NCBI RefSeq assembly: GCF_000718985.1
Contig: NZ_JODL01000024.1
Span: 124,001 to 188,000 of the forward strand
Length of the DNA: 64,000 bases
Direction: 5' to 3'
DNA from: Streptomyces megasporus
Lineage (GTDB): Bacteria; Actinomycetota; Actinomycetes; Streptomycetales; Streptomycetaceae
A program made the position numbers and the translations under genes. Below the pieces are notes generated by a model. That model saw nothing but the letters and a program-made list of their open reading frames with translations, had not been told where the DNA came from and ran no database searches. Below, piece after piece: positions 16,342 to 26,176 of the stretch; within the stretch, counting starts at the first letter, position 1, and the number at the start of each line of letters is the position of its first letter.

Positions 16342-16706
16342 GCGGTCGTTCCCTTCGGGCGGATCACTGGCTGCTCAGCCTCAGACCGTAGTGCAGCGAC
16401 TCCGGCTCACAACGGAACCGACGAGGGACCGCACCCTGTTCGAGAAGCGTGGTGACACGCGCCGAAAGGTCCGCGTGCGGGTTCCGGTCGGCCGGGAGGA
16501 CACCCGGCTCCGAGCAGCTTCGCCCGCTTCGAGATCGCCCTCTGGGACCCCGAACGCGACTGGTTCAGCGGTGAAGAGTCGGTCACCCTCGCCGACACGC
16601 TCGGGCACCCCGTACGTCAGGTCAGAGCCCACATCCGACACAAAGCTCAACAGATGCCGGGTGTTCTTCGGCGGATGCCCCCTCGGCCAACCACTCGTCA
16701 CAGGCG
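16342..16706. pseudogene. Intergenic region with a probable gene fragment at 16516-16665 (+)
   Basis: From 16516 the plus strand reads SFARFEIALWDPERDWFSGE, then ESVTLADTLGHPV, with very strong third-position GC and normal amino-acid composition over ~50 codons. There is no start codon or ribosome site, and the sequence becomes unnatural on both sides. It looks like the surviving piece of a larger protein; I do not recognise the family. Confidence 0.4.
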
Positions 16707-17465
16707 TCACAGGCCGTCGCGCTCGATCAGCGAGCCGTCAGGCCCCAGCGTGTAGATGCGTGGCGGGCCCATGGCCTCCACGGCCCGTCTCAGTTCCGCC
16801 TCCTTCTCGGCGGGGTCGGGGCCGTTCGGGTCCCGCATACGGAATCCGTGGAGTCGGATGGCGCCCGCGTCGACGTCGTCGGGATCGGGACGCCCTTCCA
16901 GGACGAACCCGCAGAGCGCGCGCAGTGCGTCTTCGCCGAATTCCAGGGGGTGGAAGGGCAGGGCGTACGGCTCTTCTTCCTCGTCCGGCCAGGAGATGAC
17001 GTCGGCCGGGCGGTCCCCGGCCCAGTAGGACAGTTCGAAGGGGAGCGGTTCGCCGATGTTCTCGATGATCCCGCTGTCCGGCGACAGGCTCAGGGAGCGG
17101 ACGAGGTGCCCGTCCTCCCACACGGCGAACGCGAGCCAGTCGACCACGCTGTGCATGGCGTGCAGGACGAGTCGTCGTCCGGCACTCGCCGCGACCAGAT
17201 GCTCCGGAAGCTGCGACGGGAAGTCGATCATCACTTCCCGGTCGCAGAGGATCTCCACGTTCGGCCGGCAGGCCGCATGGGCCGTCCCGTCCGGGGGATA
17301 CACGCCGTCCCTGAGGTTCGACCCCGTGCTCGCCTCGACTTCCCACCCCGGATAAAGACGCCGCACCATGGCGGACGTCCGTGCCGGGTCCGCCGCGCCC
17401 ACCTGCCGCAGCAAGCCCGGTACGTCGCCGTCGGCGTACACCAGCAGCCCTGTCTTGGCTCCCAA
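16707..17465 (-). CDS. DUF6928-like protein
   Basis: About 252 residues. The N-terminus GAKTGLLVYADGDVPGLLRQ and motifs such as LYPGWEVE, LHAMHSVVDWLAFAVWEDG, RSLSLSPDSGIIENIGEPL and LRALCGFVLEGRPDPDDVD match a family I know from actinobacteria as DUF6928; no biochemical role is known. I chose the TTG at 17465 because it follows GGGGAGGGG and starts exactly where family members start (M-GAKT); an ATG-like alternative at 17516 would add 17 residues of poor composition. Cytoplasmic, single gene. A long terminator hairpin of the GH3 gene lies just upstream of it. Confidence 0.75.
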   Translation of the reverse strand: MGAKTGLLVYADGDVPGLLRQVGAADPARTSAMVRRLYPGWEVEASTGSNLRDGVYPPDGTAHAACRPNVEILCDREVMIDFPSQLPEHLVAASAGRRLVLHAMHSVVDWLAFAVWEDGHLVRSLSLSPDSGIIENIGEPLPFELSYWAGDRPADVISWPDEEEEPYALPFHPLEFGEDALRALCGFVLEGRPDPDDVDAGAIRLHGFRMRDPNGPDPAEKEAELRRAVEAMGPPRIYTLGPDGSLIERDGL

Positions 17466-17549
17466 GGCCCCTCCCCGAGCATCACGTCCGATGACCGTCG
17501 CACCGTAGCCGCCCACACTGACACCGGGGGCGGCTCACCGGTGAAACGG

Positions 17550-17593
17550 CGGTCCGCCGGGCGCCCCGTCAGGGGAGGGCGCTCGGCGGACCG
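17550..17593 (-). terminator. Terminator of the GH3 gene, 17-bp arms
   Basis: CGGTCCGCCGGGCGCCC pairs with GGGCGCTCGGCGGACCG with one mismatch and a 10-nt loop. It begins 13 bp past the GH3 stop. Confidence 0.75.
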
Positions 17594-17606
17594 GGTATGG
17601 GGTGGG

Positions 17607-20777
<3,171 letters not shown>

Positions 20778-20874
20778 GGCGGCTCCCGTCGGGCACGGTC
20801 CTATGTCACGGTCTTCAGTCTTCACTGGTTGAACGGAATCGTGGTGCGTGTGCGGCTTGGTACGCACCGCGCCG

Positions 20875-20903
20875 ATCATGTATGCGCCCTGGCGGGGCGT
20901 CAA
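20875..20903 (-). promoter_or_regulatory. Housekeeping-type promoter of the GH3 gene
   Basis: Reading the minus strand: -35 TTGACG (20903-20898), 17-bp spacer, -10 CATGAT (20880-20875). It leaves a ~90-nt leader before the GH3 ATG. The rest of the 376-bp gap up to 21153 holds the box at 20967 and a terminator hairpin. Confidence 0.6.
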
Positions 20904-20966
20904 GACACTTGATACGTAAACTTCTTGGAGACCGGCTTCGGGACGCCGTCGCGGCGGGTCGGGAGC

Positions 20967-20980
20967 TGGGAGCGCTCTCT
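20967..20980. promoter_or_regulatory. Imperfect CebR-like box upstream of the GH3 gene
   Basis: TGGGAGCGCTCTCT matches 12 of 14 positions of the CebR palindrome; both differences are in the right half. It is ~64 bp upstream of the -35 element, which is far for a simple repressor, so it may be weak or non-functional. Confidence 0.4.
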
Positions 20981-20994
20981 CGACGGGGACGGCC

Positions 20995-21024
20995 CCCGGA
21001 GGGCGGAGCCGTCCGCCCTCCGGG
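20995..21024 (-). terminator. Hairpin with 13-bp perfect arms
   Basis: CCCGGAGGGCGGA and TCCGCCCTCCGGG with a GCCG loop, ~130 bp beyond the stop of the Gfo/Idh oxidoreductase. It insulates the GH3 promoter from upstream reading. Confidence 0.65.
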
Positions 21025-21153
21025 AGACCGTCGCGGAGTCAGGTCTTCCGCCGCGCTCCCGGTGCGAGGAGCGCCGGCGCCGGTCGGCCGGAGTCGTCGC
21101 GGAAGGCGCGCGTCCCACTGTGCGGCGTGTCCCGCGCACCGTCCTCGCTGCCC

Positions 21154-22152
21154 TCACTCGTGCGGGTAACGGACCCCTGTGCGTTCCCGGACGGCGTCCA
21201 TCGTCTCCATCACGGCGAGGGTTCCGTCCAGGGGGACGAGCGGGGACTCCGTCTCCTTCTCCCGCAGGCAGCGCATCACCTCCGCCGCCTCGTGGGTGTA
21301 GCCGGCGCCGGGCCGCGCCTCGGGCAGGCGGATCTCCTCGGGCTCCCGTCCCACGCGGTGCAGGACGAAGCTCTCCGGGTGGAAGAAGCCGTGCGGCAGC
21401 TCGACGCGTCCCTCGGTGCCGCTCACGGCCGCCACGGTGGGGGTGGCGGAGGCGATGGAGCACGAGAGGGTGGCGACGGCCCCGCCGTCGTACCCCAGGA
21501 GGACGCCGGTGGTCTCGTCCACGCCTTCGGGCGTCAGGTGTGCCCAGGCGGCGACGGAGGCGGGGGCACCGAGGACCAGGTGGGCGAACGACACCGGGTA
21601 GACGCCCAGGTCCAGCAGAGCGCCGCCGCCCAGCCGGGGGTCGCGCAGTCGGTGGGAGGCGTCCACCGGCGCGACGATGCCGAAGTCCGCGTGCACCGAG
21701 CGGACCTCGCCGATCGCGCCGTCGGCGATGAGGTCGAGCATGCGCCGGATCACCGGGTTGCAGTAGGTCCACATGGCCTCCATCAGGAAGACCCGTCTGC
21801 GGCGCGCCAGTTCGACCAGGCGCCGGGCCTGGGCGAGGTTGAGGGTGAGCGGCTTCTCGCACAGCACCGCCTTGCCGGCCTCCAGGCAGACCTCGGCGGC
21901 CTCCAGGTGGGCCGAGTGGGGAGTGGCGACGTAGATGACATCGATGTCCGGGTCGGCGGCGAGCTCCTTCCAGCTTCCGTACGCCCGGGGGATGCCGTGC
22001 TCCTCGGCGAAGCGGCGGGCGGATTCCTCCGAGCGCGATCCCACGGCCGTGATCTCGCCCTCGGGCAGCGTCGCCAAGTCCCTGGCGAACGCGTGGGCTA
22101 TGCCGCCGGTGGCGAGGATGCCCCATCGGATCGTGTCGTCCCTGTGTGCCAT
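21154..22152 (-). CDS. Gfo/Idh/MocA-family NAD(P)-dependent oxidoreductase
   Basis: 332 residues. The N-terminal Rossmann domain begins IRWGILATGGIAHAFARDL (a glycine-poor variant of the usual GxGxxG) and continues to the catalytic EKP motif in AVLCEKPLTLN. The C-terminal domain is the alpha/beta substrate-binding half. Family members oxidise or reduce sugars, inositols and related polyols; trans-dihydrodiol dehydrogenase-like proteins share the MEAMWTYCNPV segment seen here. ATG start. It lies upstream of the GH3 gene on the same strand, but the hairpin and a separate promoter between them argue for independent transcription. Confidence 0.9.
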   Translation of the reverse strand: MAHRDDTIRWGILATGGIAHAFARDLATLPEGEITAVGSRSEESARRFAEEHGIPRAYGSWKELAADPDIDVIYVATPHSAHLEAAEVCLEAGKAVLCEKPLTLNLAQARRLVELARRRRVFLMEAMWTYCNPVIRRMLDLIADGAIGEVRSVHADFGIVAPVDASHRLRDPRLGGGALLDLGVYPVSFAHLVLGAPASVAAWAHLTPEGVDETTGVLLGYDGGAVATLSCSIASATPTVAAVSGTEGRVELPHGFFHPESFVLHRVGREPEEIRLPEARPGAGYTHEAAEVMRCLREKETESPLVPLDGTLAVMETMDAVRERTGVRYPHE

Positions 22153-22363
22153 GCGCTCTCCCGGTCGGGGGTCGGTGTGTCGCGCCTCACCCTACGGGCG
22201 TCGCCACGCGTGCGCCGCGACCGTCCATGTCCGGCGGCCCGTCAGCTCCGGGCGGTGGCGGGGCTCTCACCGCCCCCGCGCCGGAGCGCCCCCGCCGGGG
22301 AGCGGACCGTCCCCCCCCTCGGCAAGGAGTGAACGTCGGGGCGGCCGGGGCTACGGTGGGACC

Positions 22364-22879
22364 GTGCTCCTGCTGCTGATGTCCGACACCCACCTGCCCA
22401 AGCGCGCCAAGCGGCTGCCCGAGGAGCTGTGGGCACGTGTGACGGAGGCCGATGTGGTGATCCACGCCGGGGACTGGGTGGACGCCGCCACCCTCGATCT
22501 CCTCCAGGAGCGGTCGCGGCGCCTGATCGGCGTGTACGGCAACAACGACGGTCCCGAGCTGCGCGCCCGACTGCCGGAGGTGGCCCGCGCGGAGCTGGGC
22601 GGGCTGCGGTTCGGCGTCGTTCACGAGACGGGGCCGAAGCGGGGGCGGGAGAAGCGGTGCGCCGAGCGGTTCCCCGATCTGGACGTGTTGGTCTTCGGGC
22701 ACAGCCACATCCCGTGGGACACCACGGCCGAGCGGGCCGACGGCGGCGTCCTGCGGCTGCTCAATCCCGGTTCGCCCACCGACCGTCGTGCCCAGCCGCA
22801 CTGCACCTACATGACGGCGGTGGTGGCGGCGGGACGGCTGCGCGACGTCGAACTGCACCGGCTGCCGCCCCGCCGCTGA
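22364..22879 (+). CDS. Metallophosphoesterase (YfcE/MJ0936-like phosphodiesterase)
   Basis: 171 residues with the calcineurin-like metal motifs in order: SDTHLP, HAGDWVD, YGNNDG, VVHETGP and FGHSHIP. This compact form matches YfcE/MJ0936, Mn-dependent phosphodiesterases with poorly known natural substrates. A GTG start at 22364 is used; the gene begins directly with the first strand LLLLMSDTH. Divergent from the Gfo/Idh gene. The downstream DUF1232 gene is 155 bp away and probably separate. Confidence 0.9.
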   Translation: MLLLLMSDTHLPKRAKRLPEELWARVTEADVVIHAGDWVDAATLDLLQERSRRLIGVYGNNDGPELRARLPEVARAELGGLRFGVVHETGPKRGREKRCAERFPDLDVLVFGHSHIPWDTTAERADGGVLRLLNPGSPTDRRAQPHCTYMTAVVAAGRLRDVELHRLPPRR

Positions 22880-23034
22880 GCGCCGTCGGTGTCGGAGCCG
22901 GCAGCCGCGTCGGCGGCTCCGCAACCGCGTGTCCGTGTGCCCGCGTGTCCCTGTGTCCGCGTGTTCCGGGAGTCGGGCCGCGTCCGCCGGGAAACAGACT
23001 CGGGGAACGGGGAGCGACGAGGAACGGAGGTCCG

Positions 23035-23331
23035 ATGGAGGACTGGTGGATCGCGCTCGTCGCCGTCGGCGCGGTGGCCGCGGTCGCGATGCTCGCCGCC
23101 GCGGCCGTCCTCCTGGTGAGGGTCGTGCGGGCCTACCGGCTGCTGCGGAGCGAGGACGTCCCGGTGGGCACCAAGGCCGCGTTCTGGGGCGCGGTCGTCT
23201 ACACGCTGTTCCCGTTGGACCTGCTCCCGGACCCGGTGTACCTGGACGACATCGGCCTGTTGGCGCCGGTCCTCCACCATCTGGGGAAGGCCGCCCGACG
23301 GTACGGACGGCCCCCGCGGGACGACCTCTGA
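23035..23331 (+). CDS. DUF1232 (YkvA-like) small membrane protein
   Basis: 98 residues. An N-terminal membrane segment (ALVAVGAVAAVAMLAAAAVL) is followed by the DUF1232 signature: a conserved stretch KAAFWGAVVYTLFPLDLLPD then PVYLDDIGLLAPVL. The P-[IL]-D-L-[IL]-P-D pattern is diagnostic. ATG start with GGAGG upstream. Function of the family is unknown. The ~100 bp before it contain short repeats of a GTGTCC-rich motif. Confidence 0.85.
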   Translation: MEDWWIALVAVGAVAAVAMLAAAAVLLVRVVRAYRLLRSEDVPVGTKAAFWGAVVYTLFPLDLLPDPVYLDDIGLLAPVLHHLGKAARRYGRPPRDDL

Positions 23332-23425
23332 CGCCGAGCGGGCCGGTCGGCGCGGGCGGACACTCTCGGACAGCGCGGCGGACCGCGCATACGCTCGTCG
23401 CATGCGAGCGGAGGACACAGTCAGG

Positions 23426-24178
23426 GTGATCGACCTCAACGCCGATCTCGGCGAGGGTTTCGGACGCTGGCGGCTCACCGACGACGCGGGGCTGCTCTCC
23501 GTCGTCAGCAGCGCCAACGTCGCGTGCGGCTTCCACGCCGGCGACCCCTCCACCATGCGACGGGTGTGCGCGGAGGCCGCCGAGCGGGGCGTGACGATCG
23601 GCGCGCAGGTCTCCTACCGGGACCTGGCGGGGTTCGGGCGGCGGGCGATGGAGGTTCCCGAGGACGAGTTGGCGGACGAGATCGCCTACCAGATCGGCGC
23701 GTTGCGGGTCTTCGCCGAGGCCGCCGGGACGCGCGTGGCGTACGTCAAGCCGCACGGCGCGCTCTACAACCGCACGGTGCGCGACGAGACCCAGGCGCGG
23801 GCGGTGGTGACGGGGACGCTGCTGGCCGGCGGGGGGCTGCCGGTGCTGGGGCTGCCCGGTTCGCTGCTGCTGGGGGCGGCCGAGGAGGCCGGACTGCCCA
23901 CGGTCGCCGAGGCGTTCGCCGACCGCGGCTACACCCCGCGGGGAACGCTGGTGCCGCGCCGGGAGCCGGGCGCGGTGCTCCACGACGCGGACGCCGTGGT
24001 CGCCCAGGCGCTGGACATCGCGTTGCGCGGCGAGGTGACCGCCGCCGGCGGCGGTCGGGTGGCCACCGGCGCCCGGTCGCTGTGCGTGCACGGCGACACC
24101 CCGGGCGCCGTCGCGCTCGCCCGGCGGGTGCGGGAGGCCCTGGAGGCGGCCGGGGTGCGGATCGAGGCGTTCGCATGA
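23426..24178 (+). CDS. pxpA: 5-oxoprolinase subunit A
   Basis: About 250 residues of the LamB/YcsF family. The N-terminus IDLNADLGEGFGRW and the following ANVACGFHAGDP are the family hallmarks. With PxpB and PxpC it forms the ATP-dependent prokaryotic 5-oxoprolinase, which returns pyroglutamate to glutamate in the cytoplasm. The GTG at 23426 gives exactly the expected N-terminus and has GGAGG at 23410-23414, 11 bases upstream; an ATG at 23402 is possible but lacks a ribosome site. Its stop overlaps the pxpB start, so the three genes are translationally coupled. Confidence 0.93.
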   Translation: MIDLNADLGEGFGRWRLTDDAGLLSVVSSANVACGFHAGDPSTMRRVCAEAAERGVTIGAQVSYRDLAGFGRRAMEVPEDELADEIAYQIGALRVFAEAAGTRVAYVKPHGALYNRTVRDETQARAVVTGTLLAGGGLPVLGLPGSLLLGAAEEAGLPTVAEAFADRGYTPRGTLVPRREPGAVLHDADAVVAQALDIALRGEVTAAGGGRVATGARSLCVHGDTPGAVALARRVREALEAAGVRIEAFA

Positions 24179-24798
24179 GGGTGCTGCCGATGGGCCGGCG
24201 TGCCCTGCTGGTGGAGGTGGACGACACCGGGCAGGCCCACGCGCTCCACGCCGAACTGGTGCGGATGCGGGAGGCGGGCGAGCTGCCCGAGTCGGTGGAG
24301 ATCGTCCCGGCGGCGGTCACCGTCCTGCTGGACGGCCTCCGGGACCCCCGGGCGCTGGCGGACCGGCTGCGGCACCACGAGGTGCCGGAGGTCGCCCGTG
24401 AGGATGCCGCGTCGGTGGTGCTGCCGGTGCGCTACGACGGGCCCGACCTGGCCGAGGTCGCCTCGCTGTGGGGGGTGGACGTGGCGGAGGTGGCCGAGAT
24501 CCACGCGCGCACCGAGTTCCGGGTCGCGTTCTGCGGGTTCGCGCCCGGCTTCGCGTACCTGACCGGGCTGCCCGAGTCCCTGCACGTGCCCCGACGGGCG
24601 ACGCCCCGCACCGCGGTGCCGGCCGGCTCGGTCGGTCTGGCCGGGCCCTACACGGGCGTCTACCCGCGCACCTCCCCCGGCGGTTGGCGGCTCGTCGGCC
24701 GGACCGACGCCGTGCTGTGGGACGTCTCGCGGGAACCGGCCGCGCTGCTGACGCCGGGCACCCGGGTGCGTTTCGAGGCCGTCGAGGCCGTCCCGTGA
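24175..24798 (+). CDS. pxpB: 5-oxoprolinase subunit B
   Basis: 207 residues of the KipI/PxpB family. The C-terminal core EFRVAFCGFAPGFAYLTGLP and VPRRATPRTAVPAGSVGLAG are diagnostic. Partners with PxpC in the ATP-dependent opening of 5-oxoproline supplied through PxpA. ATG overlaps the pxpA stop (ATGA), and its own stop overlaps the pxpC GTG. The older name KipI reflects a Bacillus subtilis role as an inhibitor of kinase KinA; with all three Pxp genes present the metabolic role is the better assignment. Confidence 0.93.
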   Translation: MRVLPMGRRALLVEVDDTGQAHALHAELVRMREAGELPESVEIVPAAVTVLLDGLRDPRALADRLRHHEVPEVAREDAASVVLPVRYDGPDLAEVASLWGVDVAEVAEIHARTEFRVAFCGFAPGFAYLTGLPESLHVPRRATPRTAVPAGSVGLAGPYTGVYPRTSPGGWRLVGRTDAVLWDVSREPAALLTPGTRVRFEAVEAVP

Positions 24799-25694
24799 CG
24801 GGCGGGGAGGCGGGCGGCGTGCCGGGGACCGGCGGCGTGCTGGAGGTGGTGCGGGCCGGGGCGCTGACCACCGTGCAGGACCTGGGGCGGGTGGGCCACG
24901 CCCATCTGGGGGTGCCGCGCTCGGGGGCTCTGGACGCTCCCGCGCACCGGCTCGCCAACCGTCTGGTGGGCAACCCGGAGGACGCCGCCACGCTGGAGAC
25001 GACCCTCACCGGCTGCGCGGTGCGCGCCGAGCGTCCCGTGGTCGTGGCGGTGACGGGCGCTCCGTGCGCGGTGCGGATCGACGGCCGTCCGGCGCCGTGG
25101 GGCGCGGCGGTGCGGGTGCCGGCCGGGGCCGTGCTGGACGTCGGCGCCGCGCGGCCCGGGGTGCGCGGCTATCTGGCCGTGGCGGGCGGCATCGCGGTCG
25201 AGCCGGTGCTCGGCAGCCGCTCCACCGATCTGCTCTCCGGGCTCGGCCCCGCGCCGCTCGCCGAAGGGACGCGGCTGCCGGTGGGCGAGCCGGCCGGGCC
25301 CGTCCCCCGGACCGACGCCGCCCCGGCTCCGGGGCCGCCGGTGGGGGAACTGGTGCTGCCGCTGGTGCTCGGGCCGCGCGACGACTGGTTCACCCCCGCC
25401 GCGCTGCGCACCCTGGCCCGCGCGACGTACCGGGTGTCCAGCGCGAGCAACCGCATCGGTCTGCGCACGGAGGGGCCGGCCCTGGAGCGGGCCGGGGCTG
25501 GCGAACTGCCCAGCGAGGGCATGGTGTCGGGCGCGGTACAGGTGCCGCCGGACGGCCGGCCGGTGGTCTTCCTCGCCGACCATCCGACGACGGGCGGCTA
25601 TCCGGTCGTCGGCGTGGTGCCCGAGGAGGCGCTGGCCGCCGCCGCGCAGGCGGTCCCCGGCCTCCCGGTGCGGTTCGTCCTCCTGCGGCACTGA
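24795..25694 (+). CDS. pxpC: 5-oxoprolinase subunit C
   Basis: 299 residues of the KipA/biotin-dependent-carboxyltransferase-like family. Motifs: VQDLGRVGHAHLGVPRSGALD near the start (here in parts, TTVQDLGRVG and GVPRSGALD), VTGAPCAV, GARPGVRGYLAVAGGI-like strand at ~125, and SEGMVSGAVQVPPDGRPVV near 240. GTG start overlaps the pxpB stop. Last gene of the pxpABC operon. No clear terminator follows; a small convergent gene ends at 25756. Confidence 0.92.
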   Translation: MTGGEAGGVPGTGGVLEVVRAGALTTVQDLGRVGHAHLGVPRSGALDAPAHRLANRLVGNPEDAATLETTLTGCAVRAERPVVVAVTGAPCAVRIDGRPAPWGAAVRVPAGAVLDVGAARPGVRGYLAVAGGIAVEPVLGSRSTDLLSGLGPAPLAEGTRLPVGEPAGPVPRTDAAPAPGPPVGELVLPLVLGPRDDWFTPAALRTLARATYRVSSASNRIGLRTEGPALERAGAGELPSEGMVSGAVQVPPDGRPVVFLADHPTTGGYPVVGVVPEEALAAAAQAVPGLPVRFVLLRH

Positions 25695-25755
25695 GGTTCG
25701 GGGCCGGGGCCGGGGCGGTCGGGCGGGGGCGAGGAACGCCCGTGCCGTGGCGCCC

Positions 25756-26022
25756 TCACTGCGTCCGCTTGCCGTGGGACTCCTCCCCCGGTCCCACCTC
25801 CCTCTCCTTGGCCTCCTCGGTGTCGGTGCCGTGGGCCTCGACGCCCTTGAGGGGTTCGCCCTCGACGGTCCCGCCGCCGGAGTAGCCCTCCGCGGCGCTC
25901 GCCGTGCCCGGCACGACGCCGGGCCGGGGCTGCGTCTCCCGTCCGGAGTGGGCGCCGGGTCCCCGGTCGGCCGGGTCCCTCCGGTCGTCCCTGTCCTTGC
26001 CCTTGTCGTCCTGGTCGTCCAT
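25756..26022 (-). CDS. Small hydrophilic, probably disordered protein
   Basis: 88 residues, nearly all charged, Gly or Pro, with no hydrophobic core (MDDQDDKGKDRDDRRDPADR at the start). A GAGG lies upstream of the ATG. I do not recognise it. Similar small acidic/basic proteins are often annotated in Streptomyces; this one could also be a non-coding frame that stays open because of high GC. It converges on pxpC. Confidence 0.45.
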   Translation of the reverse strand: MDDQDDKGKDRDDRRDPADRGPGAHSGRETQPRPGVVPGTASAAEGYSGGGTVEGEPLKGVEAHGTDTEEAKEREVGPGEESHGKRTQ

Positions 26023-26101
26023 CGTCGTGGTCCTCGCCGTGTGGTCGTGTTCCGGTGCACGGCGCAGGTACCCGCCGGTCGCGCCCGGAAACGGACGGCG
26101 T

Positions 26102-26154
26102 CCCCGCCGCGGGACCTGCCGCGGCGGGGCGGCCGGACGGTCGGGCGTCCGGCC
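26102..26154 (-). terminator. Tandem terminator hairpins after the SpoIIE-type phosphatase gene
   Basis: Two stems: CCCCGCCGCGG/CCGCGGCGGGG (26102-26129) and GGCCGGACG/CGTCCGGCC (26131-26154). The second starts 22 bp past the stop of the phosphatase gene. Confidence 0.7.
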
Positions 26155-26176
26155 CGGAGGAGGGACGGCCGGAGGT

